Source: JASFQI01 sp050115555
GTDB taxonomy: Bacteria > Desulfobacterota > DSM-4660 > Desulfatiglandales > HGW-15
Reading direction: 5' to 3'
NCBI GenBank assembly: GCA_050115555.1
Contig: JASFQI010000356.1
Coordinates: forward strand, 1-5,081
DNA length: 5,081 nucleotides
Each line of letters opens with the position of its first letter. Position 1 is the first letter of the stretch. The notes beneath the pieces were generated by a model that worked only from the letters and a program-made list of their open reading frames with translations, did no database searches and had not been told where the DNA came from. The translations under genes and the position numbers were made by a program. Shown here one piece after another: positions 1 to 4,890 of this stretch.

Positions 1-2408
1 ATGCTGTGGACCCTGGTGCGCACGAACCGGACCCCGTAGGTGTCCTTGGCCTGGTTGTAGTAGAGCTCGTAGTTCTTCCCGAACGTGCGCATGTCCATGT
101 AAAAGACCGTGCACTCCAAATCCTTGCCCGCGTGCTCCTTGGCAATGATGGTCTGCTTGACCGCGTACATGCAGCAGACCGCCGAGCAGTACCCGTGGTC
201 GCACCGGTTGATGTCTCGGGACCCCACGCATTGAATCCAGGCGATCCGCTGGGGTTCCTTGTGGTCCGACGGCCGCACCAGGTGGCCCATGGTCGGGCCC
301 GATGCCGAGAGAAGCCGCTCGAACTCCATGGCGGTCACCACGTTGGGGTGCCGGGCATAGGCATACGTCTCAAAGGACGACGGGTCGAAGGCCCGAAACC
401 CCGGCGCAAGGATCACCGAGCCCACGGGAATCTCCCGGGTCTCGGTCTTCTGGGCGTGGGTCTCCAGGGTCACGGCCCCTGGTCCGCACGCCTCCACGCA
501 CTGATAGCACTCGCAGCAGTACCCGCAGTTCAAACACCGGGCCGCCTCCCGCTTGCCCGCCTCCTCGTCAAAGCCCAGCTCCACCTCTTCGAACCCGGAA
601 ACGCGCTTTTCCGGTGCCAGCTCGGGCATGCGTTCCCGCGGGGTAGGGGGCTCGTTCTCGGGAATAGGGCGATAGGCCGGGTGCTCCGGGACAATCCGCT
701 CCCTCCCCTGGGCCATGTCCTCCCCGTCCAGGTACCGCACGATGGAGATTGCCGCCTCCTTGCCCGCGCCAACCGCGGCAATGGCAATGTCCGGCCCGGT
801 CCTCAGGTCCCCCCCGGCAAACACGCCTTCGCGCCCAGTGGCATACGTAACCGGGTCCACCTCCACAGTGCCCCACTGGGTCAGGGTGAGGCCCTCCACG
901 TCCTTGAAAGGCGAGGCGTCCGGACGCTGCCCAATGGCCGGAATGAGCTGGTCGATCTCGATCTCGTACTCGCTCCCCTCCACGGGCACAGGACGGCGCC
1001 TTCCCGAGGCATCCGGTTCGCCCAGCTCCATCTTCAGGAGCCGCAGCCCTGTTACGCGCTCGCCTTCCAACAGGACCTCAATGGGTGCGGTGAGGTAGGT
1101 GATCTCCACGCCCTCGGCCTCGGCCGCTTCAAGCTCCTCCTCCCACGCGGGCATCTCCGCGCGCGTCCTTCGGTAGAGGATCCGCACCTCCTCGGCCCCG
1201 AGCCTTACCGCGCTTCGGGCCACGTCCACGGCTACGTTGCCCCCGCCGATGATGGCGACCTTCTTTCCCACCCAGGCGGTGCCCGAGAGGTTCACCTCGC
1301 GCAAAAAGTCCACGCCCTGGCGCACGCCCTCGGCCTCCTCGCCGGGAATGCCCAGGCGAATGCCCGTGTGCGCGCCGGTCCCCAGGAACACGGCCCCATA
1401 CCCTTCCTCAAAGAGTCCGTCCACGGTGACGTCCCTGCCCAAAGCCGTTTCCGTCCGGATCTCCACGCCCAGGTTCGTGATGCCCTCGATCTCGCGGTCC
1501 AGGACCTCCCTGGGGAGTCGGTGGTCCGGAATGCCCACGCGAAGCATGCCCCCTGCCTCGGGAAGGGCCTCGAAAATGGTCGAGGCAATCCCCTTTCGGG
1601 CCAGGTGGTAGGCCGCGGAAAGACCGGCCGGCCCGGACCCGATAATGGCCACGCGCTCCTCGCGCCTGGGCAGGCAGTCCACCCCAATGGAGCGCGGGTC
1701 GAATTGGTCCGCAGCCAGGCGCTTCAGGTCCCGAATGGCCACGGCCCGGTCCACCTCGGCCCGCCTGCACACGTCCTCGCAGGGGTGGGGGCAGATCCTC
1801 CCGAGCACGCCCGGAAGCGGCAGGTCCTCCATGATGAGGCGAAGCGCATTCTCGTGCTTTCCCTGGCCCACGAGTTGCACATAGCCCTGCACGTTGATGC
1901 CCGCAGGGCAGGCCAGGCGGCACGGGGCCTTGTCCGTCTTTTGAATGGCAAACGCCCCGGGAATGGCCTGGGGATACTTCTTGTAGGCGGCCCCTCGATC
2001 GGTCATGCCCTGGTCGTACTCATTGGGCAGGCGCACCGGGCAGACCGAGGCGCAGTCCCCGCAGGCCGTGCACTTGGCCGTGTCAATGAACCGGGGCGTG
2101 CGGCGGACCAATGCCCGAAAGTCCCCCACGGATCCGTCCAGGCGCTCCACCTCGGCGTTCGTCAGGAGCTCGATGTTCAGGTGCCGGCCGACCTCGACCA
2201 GTTTGGGCGAGATAATTCACATGGCGCAGTCATTGGTCGGGAACGTCTTGTCGAGCTCGCTCATCACCCCGCCGATGGCGGAGGACTTCTCCACGAGGTA
2301 GACATAGAACCCCGAGTTGGCCAGGTCGAGCGCAGACTGCATCCCTGCGATCCCGCCCCCGACCACCATGACCGATCCGGCCCCCTTTTTGACGCTGGTC
2401 TCTTGCAT
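1..2408 (-). CDS. hdrA: Selenocysteine-containing HdrA-like flavoprotein with inserted GltD-like module (partial, C-terminus off the left edge)
   Basis: HdrA-type electron-transfer flavoprotein; 802 complete codons are visible. Residues 1-63 are an HdrA N-terminus: dinucleotide fold GGGIAG at 17-22, acidic E40, then DKTFPTNDCAM. Codon 64 is UGA, read as Sec because typical HdrA sequence (IISPKLVEVGRHLNIELLT) follows in frame. A ferredoxin motif has C113, C116, C119 and C123. A GltD-like module follows: Cys motifs C163/C167 and C206/C210/C214, FAD fold GSGPAG 257-262, NAD(P)H fold GGGN 388-391, and GGD 532-534. A Cys-rich hinge (C625, 628, 631, 632, 634, 637, 641) leads back into HdrA sequence with IQCVGSR, C727, C736, C741, C745 and C746. 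ATG 2408 is preceded by AAAGGAA at a normal distance. HdrA proteins are cytoplasmic and flavin-based, often electron-bifurcating. Linkage to metF suggests a role in methylene-H4F reduction. The partner carriers and the C-terminal domains are not visible. Confidence 0.93.
2184..2210 (-). promoter_or_regulatory. Candidate bacterial SECIS hairpin for Sec64
   Basis: Directly downstream of the UGA an imperfect hairpin can be drawn. The apical loop is GGUCG, with its first G 18 nt after the UGA. It is closed by C-G and U-A, with further C-G, C-G, A-U, G-C and C-G pairs broken by three single mismatches. The G at the start of the loop and the distance fit the general bacterial SECIS pattern recognised by SelB. 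The stem is weak and was folded by eye, so the exact pairing is uncertain; the recoding call rests mainly on protein conservation. Confidence 0.5.
2217..2219 (-). other. In-frame UGA decoded as selenocysteine (Sec64 of hdrA)
   Basis: The TGA follows TTC CCG ACC AAT GAC TGC GCC ATG (FPTNDCAM) and precedes ATT ATC TCG CCC AAA CTG (IISPKL). HdrA homologues usually have Cys at this spot in an FPTxDCxxC-type motif, and some archaeal and bacterial HdrA proteins have Sec. The frame then stays open for about 740 codons with all expected HdrA and GltD motifs, so a true stop or a frameshift is unlikely. An ordinary gene caller would report a 63-residue fragment here and possibly a second gene from a downstream start. 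Confidence 0.9.
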
Positions 2409-2451
2409 TTGTTTTCCTTTTTTACCGTGAAAATGCCCCTCGTTGGCCGGG

Positions 2452-2523
2452 CGTAGGGCGGCATTTCATATGCCGCCGCAAGGTTAGCGACAAGCACGGC
2501 GGGGTGTAAAACCCAGCCCTACG
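2452..2523. repeat. 72-bp multi-stem palindromic element (REP/MITE-like)
   Basis: The ends are perfect 8-bp inverted repeats, CGTAGGGC (2452-2459) and GCCCTACG (2516-2523). Inside are three further pairings: GGCGGCAT/ATGCCGCC with a 5-nt loop (2457-2477), CCGCCG/CGGCGG (2473-2478 with 2497-2502), and GGGT/ACCC with a loop of GTAAAA or so (2502-2514). Some of these exclude one another, so a cloverleaf of the outer stem plus two or three arms is likely. Such short intergenic palindromic elements are usually multicopy, but no second copy lies in this window, so the repeat status is inferred. Confidence 0.45.
2465..2493 (-). promoter_or_regulatory. Possible sigma-70 promoter for hdrA
   Basis: On the minus strand TTGTCG (2493-2488) and TATGAA (2470-2465) are separated by exactly 17 bases, each matching the consensus at 4 of 6 positions. 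A start near 2458 would give a leader of about 50 nt before the hdrA ATG. The -10 lies inside the palindromic element at 2452-2523, so the match may be chance; hdrA may simply be read through from metF. Confidence 0.25.
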
Positions 2524-2549
2524 AAAACACCGCTTTTCATCAGCGGGGG

Positions 2550-2572
2550 TGACCAGAGCGAGACCCTGGTCA
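2550..2572. other. Hairpin in the metF-hdrA gap
   Basis: TGACCAG and CTGGTCA form a 7-bp perfect inverted repeat. On the minus strand it extends to 9 pairs with one G-U, around a TCTCG loop. No T-run follows on either strand, so it is not a convincing intrinsic terminator. It could be an mRNA processing or stabilising structure between metF and hdrA, or part of the neighbouring repeat-like DNA. Confidence 0.35.
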
Positions 2573-2641
2573 TGCGCGTTTGAAGGGTTTGTCCGGCCGC
2601 CTCCATCCGCCCGTTCCTTGGGCCGCTTACCCCTGCAATCC

Positions 2642-3517
2642 TTACCCCTTAATCCTCTGAAGTACTTGCGGCAGCCGATCCTCCCACCCCAGCGTAGCCA
2701 CGAGCACGCCCGGCATGCCCAGTTCCCGCAGCCGAACAATGGTCTCCGCAGCAATGCGGATGCACTCCTTGACCTTGTCCGGGGCCTTCTGAATCCCCCG
2801 AATCGTTTCAGAAGGAATGGAGATCCCCTTGACATTGCGGTCGATGTACCGGGCCATGCCCGCGGATTTGAGGAGCATCACCGTGGGAAAGACCGCCACC
2901 CGGTCCGTGTCCACGCGCTTGACGAACTGCTGAAACAGGTGCAGGTCGAAGACCGGCCTCGTGACCACGAAGTCCACGCCCAGGTCCGCCTTCTTCTTCA
3001 GCGCATCCAACTCGATCTCCAAAAGCCCGCCCGTGGCGCTGCTGTCCACGGTGGAGCCTACGAGAAACTCGGTTGCCCCCTTGAGCTCGATCCCGGCCTG
3101 GTCCTTGCCCCGGCCAAGCGTCTGAATCACCTCCAGGAGCTCCAGGAGGTTCAGGTCGTTCACTGCCCGGGCCTGTGGGTGATCCCCGAACGTGATCTCC
3201 TCGCCTGCCACGGCCATGACATTGGGAATGCCCAGGGCTCCTGCAGCCAGTAAATCAGCCTGCAGGGCCAGCCGGTTCCGGTCCCGACAGCAGGCCTGGA
3301 GCACGGTCTCGATGCCTTCCCTCTGAAGCACCGCACACCCTCCCAGGGAGCTCGCCTTCATTACCCCGTTGGCCATCTCTGGAACCACAATGGCATCCAC
3401 CCGTCCCCGCACCGCATTCGCATGCTGGAGAAGGCTTGAGAAGTCCGTGCCCTTGGGGGGCTCGAACTCTCCTAGCAGGACGAACTTTCCGCTGCGGATC
3501 TTTTCCCGTAGCGTCAT
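2642..3517 (-). CDS. metF: Methylenetetrahydrofolate reductase (MetF)
   Basis: FAD-dependent TIM-barrel enzyme of 291 residues, the usual length of bacterial short-form MetF. It reduces 5,10-methylene-H4F to 5-methyl-H4F, for methionine synthesis or the methyl branch of the Wood-Ljungdahl pathway. Family signatures: GEFEPPKG at 16-23 (catalytic Glu region), CRDRNR at 77-82 followed by LALQADLLAAGALGIPNVMAV, and FGDHPQA at 110-116. Where the family normally has a Gly-Asp at the end of the strand before this loop, the protein has Gly-Glu (105-106), an unusual substitution. ATG 3517 follows GGAGGGG with a 6-7 nt gap, a strong ribosome binding site, and lies 16 bases after the receiver-like gene's stop, which suggests cotranscription. 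The hdrA gene downstream points to catabolic or acetyl-CoA pathway use. No metV partner gene is visible in the window. Confidence 0.95.
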   Translation of the reverse strand: MTLREKIRSGKFVLLGEFEPPKGTDFSSLLQHANAVRGRVDAIVVPEMANGVMKASSLGGCAVLQREGIETVLQACCRDRNRLALQADLLAAGALGIPNVMAVAGEEITFGDHPQARAVNDLNLLELLEVIQTLGRGKDQAGIELKGATEFLVGSTVDSSATGGLLEIELDALKKKADLGVDFVVTRPVFDLHLFQQFVKRVDTDRVAVFPTVMLLKSAGMARYIDRNVKGISIPSETIRGIQKAPDKVKECIRIAAETIVRLRELGMPGVLVATLGWEDRLPQVLQRIKG

Positions 3518-3533
3518 GAGAATCCCCTCCGAA

Positions 3534-3908
3534 TCACTCCGTCAGGCCGTTGATGGCGTTCGAAACTGCCATTTCCAGGTCCTGAAGCCCGAAGGATTTG
3601 ATGTGGTAGTAAAAGATCCCCTGCTGCCGAATGCGGCTCTCCAGCTCCGGGGTGTTGGTCTCCGCGCACACAATCACGGGCAGGGCCTTTTCCATGTGCT
3701 TGATGACCGAGATGAACTCACAGTCCTCGTCCAGCAAAGAGGCATCCATGACGAGCACGTCCGCCCTCCGGTCCTGCAACGTCAGCAGGGTTTCCTTGAG
3801 GGACCGGACGTGAATCGCTTCGTAGTTCTTCTCCTGCATGAACGGTTCGAGCTCACGCGGAAGGGCGGGTTGCGGTTCGGCAAACAGGATGGTCTTGGCT
3901 TTTCCCAT
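3534..3908 (-). CDS. Receiver-like (CheY-fold) protein, first gene of the metF-hdrA cluster
   Basis: Stand-alone protein of 124 residues resembling a response-regulator receiver domain, with no output domain. Visible: strand 1 KTILFAEP, phospho-acceptor candidate D55 in VLVMDASLL, strand 4 PVIVCAET, and conserved K104 in YYHIKSF, ending with a helix at 108-119. The acidic pair after strand 1 is reduced to E11, and the usual Thr/Ser after strand 4 is Ala82 or Cys81, so phosphorylation may be altered or lost. The frame is open up to a TTG at 3980, but that TTG is the -12 element of the sigma-54 promoter and the predicted transcript starts near 3965. ATG 3908, where the fold begins, is therefore chosen, although its ribosome binding site is weak. 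It is cotranscribed with metF by spacing. Its role is unknown; regulation of the one-carbon/HdrA module is inference. Confidence 0.82.
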   Translation of the reverse strand: MGKAKTILFAEPQPALPRELEPFMQEKNYEAIHVRSLKETLLTLQDRRADVLVMDASLLDEDCEFISVIKHMEKALPVIVCAETNTPELESRIRQQGIFYYHIKSFGLQDLEMAVSNAINGLTE

Positions 3909-3975
3909 GGACCGCTTCACATGCAGGGTGCAAGGGTGAGAACACCGGGATGCCACACTTACGCGAACTCCTACC

Positions 3976-3991
3976 GGCAAGGAGCGTGCCG
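3976..3991 (-). promoter_or_regulatory. Sigma-54 (RpoN) -24/-12 promoter of the receiver-metF-hdrA cluster
   Basis: The minus strand reads CGGCACG-CTCC-TTGCC against the sigma-54 consensus TGGCACG-N4-TTGC(A/T). The invariant GG and GC are exactly 10 bases apart, and all core positions match except the first T. Transcription should start about 12 bases beyond the GC, near 3965, giving a leader of about 57 nt before ATG 3908. Sigma-54 promoters need an ATP-dependent enhancer-binding activator, so this cluster is probably switched on by a signal. The position, direction and quality of the match make this one of the better-supported regulatory sites in the window. Confidence 0.8.
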
Positions 3992-4050
3992 AATCGCCTT
4001 ACAAAAGAAACCCATGGATTTCAGAGAATTGGCAGGTGTGCCAAAAAGGG

Positions 4051-4082
4051 TGGGGCAAAACGTCACGCGGCGTTTTGCCCCA
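4051..4082. promoter_or_regulatory. Palindromic upstream activator site for a sigma-54 activator
   Basis: TGGGGCAAAACG (4051-4062) and CGTTTTGCCCCA (4071-4082) are a perfect 12-bp inverted repeat around 8 bases. The centre is about 100 bp upstream of the predicted sigma-54 start (near 3965), within the usual range for enhancer-binding protein sites. On the minus strand the hairpin is followed by CCCTTTTTGG, so a terminator for a transcript coming from the right is an alternative. No minus-strand gene lies on that side in this window, which favours the operator reading. Confidence 0.6.
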
Positions 4083-4208
4083 TTAAAGGCTAGAGAAATG
4101 GATGAACCTATTGGAATAGAAAAGGAAATATGAGAAACGAGTAAAAATGCCCCACTTGAGGCGGTCTTACCCGTTTAGAAAAAATGATGACGAGGACAAC
4201 TTTTTTTC

Positions 4209-4236
4209 TTGACTTCTTTTTCTTCATAAAGATACT
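4209..4236 (+). promoter_or_regulatory. Probable sigma-70 promoter of a small RNA or leader
   Basis: TTGACT (4209-4214) and GATACT (4231-4236) are 16 bases apart, matching the consensus at 5/6 and 4/6. The preceding run of seven T (4201-4207) could act as an UP element. The region is strongly AT-rich, so chance matches are likely, but the intrinsic terminator 120 bases downstream makes a short transcript plausible. Confidence 0.45.
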
Positions 4237-4242
4237 ACACTT

Positions 4243-4362
4243 TAACACATTTAATGTTTCTATAGCATATAAGTAGATAACATTTTAACCAAGCGAGGGA
4301 ACCATGTCCCGAGCAACCTGAGACCCTGCTTCTCGAAAAGAGAGGTGGGGTTTTGTGTTTTT
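4243..4362 (+). ncRNA. Possible small RNA or attenuated leader of about 120 nt
   Basis: The segment runs from a predicted start about 7 nt after the -10 (4231-4236) to the T-run of the terminator at 4321-4362. It has a small hairpin GGGA/TCCC (4297-4310) enclosing an ATG. That ATG (4304) opens a five-codon frame, MSRAT and stop, preceded by GAGGG at close distance. The layout of promoter, mini-ORF and terminator could be an attenuation leader or a free small RNA. It does not resemble a riboswitch family I recognise. No long gene follows until 4891. Confidence 0.35.
4321..4362 (+). terminator. Rho-independent terminator, plus strand
   Basis: ACCCTGCTTCTC (4323-4334) pairs fully with GAGAGGTGGGGT (4340-4351), allowing four G-U pairs. 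The loop is GAAAA, and two more weak pairs can form at the base. It is followed by TTTTGTGTTTTT (to 4362). The hairpin and T-rich tail fit the plus strand only. Confidence 0.65.
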
Positions 4363-4675
4363 AAGTTCTGGGAGATTTCTGCCTTTCAGGAAAACATAGT
4401 CCGGCGGTTTAGGGCTTGTAGGATCAAAATATTGAACCGAGTAACTTGCCAAGGTGCAACACGACTCATGGTTGATCCCGTTAAGGGTTTTCTTTCAAGA
4501 TAATAGGTTGCCTTGATAACATGAAAAAAATGAACTTATCAGGGTAGATAATCGAAAGCTCTAATTAATAACCTTTTCGCTAAGCTATTCGCACGGAGTT
4601 ATCCGGAAACTATATACTTACTGGTTCTTCGGGACTTTATCAGCAAATGGCTTGCAATATAAGCAAAAGTATGCT

Positions 4676-4738
4676 ACTGCAACTGCATGAGCAGTTGCTT
4701 AACCTGCGTTAAAGGCAAGCTGCTCAGCCTGTTGCAGT
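4676..4738. repeat. 63-base imperfect inverted repeat with an alternative inner hairpin
   Basis: The outer arms share ACTGCAAC/GTTGCAGT, TGAGCAG/CTGCTCA and TTAA/TTAA in order, around a short centre near 4703-4708. The left arm alone can also form a perfect 8-bp hairpin, GCAACTGC-ATGA-GCAGTTGC (4679-4698), which excludes the long pairing. It lies just upstream of the TATAAT at 4758, so it could be an operator or an RNA switch. Confidence 0.5.
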
Positions 4739-4763
4739 TACATATCAGAGTTTTCCTTATAAT
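4732..4763 (+). promoter_or_regulatory. Possible promoter of the PAS gene
   Basis: A perfect TATAAT sits at 4758-4763. The best upstream match, TTGCAG (4732-4737), is 20 bases away, longer than usual, so the promoter would be weak or activator-dependent. A start near 4770 would leave a leader of about 120 nt, carrying the hairpin at 4806-4833 and the tandem repeat at 4847-4871. Confidence 0.35.
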
Positions 4764-4846
4764 CCAGCCCTGAGTTGCTACCAAAGCCACAAGAACCAAA
4801 ATATCCACCCGACTCCGTTTCACTCCGCGGGTGATCTTTTCGTTAT

Positions 4847-4871
4847 ACGGGTCTTGAAAACACGGGTCTTG
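4847..4871 (+). repeat. Tandem 10-bp direct repeat just upstream of the PAS gene
   Basis: ACGGGTCTTG occurs at 4847-4856 and again at 4862-4871, a 15-base period, ending 7 bases before the GAGGAG ribosome binding site. This could be a regulatory protein or RNA-binding site near the translation start, or a small duplication. Confidence 0.5.
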
Positions 4872-4890
4872 CGTGGCGAGGAGAAGCAAA

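Larger units (their letters stand above)
4363..4890. other. AT-rich intergenic region with no convincing gene
   Basis: No frame in these roughly 530 bases looks like a real protein. A 75-codon minus-strand frame (4674-4901) has no recognisable family, runs through the palindrome at 4676-4738, and overlaps the PAS gene start. Visible elements are an 18-bp palindrome GGATCAA-AATA-TTGAACC with one mismatch (4421-4438), the long inverted repeat at 4676-4738, a TATAAT at 4758-4763, a hairpin CACCCG/CGGGTG (4806-4833) and a tandem repeat at 4847-4871. The stretch reads as the long upstream region of the PAS gene or as remnants of transferred DNA. Confidence 0.6.

Noticed and set aside
2217..2408. 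hdrA as a broken gene or pseudogene ending at the UGA
   Set aside because: The same frame stays open for about 740 further codons with intact conserved motifs immediately after the UGA, which fits Sec recoding, not decay.
6..2456. Plus-strand open frame of 816 codons opposite hdrA
   Set aside because: It is the mirror of a high-GC coding region. The opposite strand carries clear HdrA and GltD motifs throughout, while this frame is rich in Arg, Pro, Gly, His and Leu with no recognisable domain.
2422..2835. Minus-strand open frame of 137 codons over the metF-hdrA gap
   Set aside because: It overlaps the end of metF in another frame and reads through the palindromic element; its peptide looks like a translated repeat.
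2549..3253. Plus-strand open frame opposite metF
   Set aside because: No family resemblance; it lies antisense to the well-supported metF and also runs through the hairpin at 2550-2572.
3909..3980. N-terminal extension of the receiver-like protein to TTG 3980
   Set aside because: The TTG is the -12 element of the sigma-54 promoter, and the predicted transcript begins downstream of it near 3965. The extra residues do not fit the receiver fold.
3369..4133. Plus-strand open frame of 254 codons spanning the receiver-like gene and the sigma-54 promoter region
   Set aside because: No domain is recognisable, and it crosses a gene, a promoter and a palindrome that are each better explained on the minus strand or as DNA sites.
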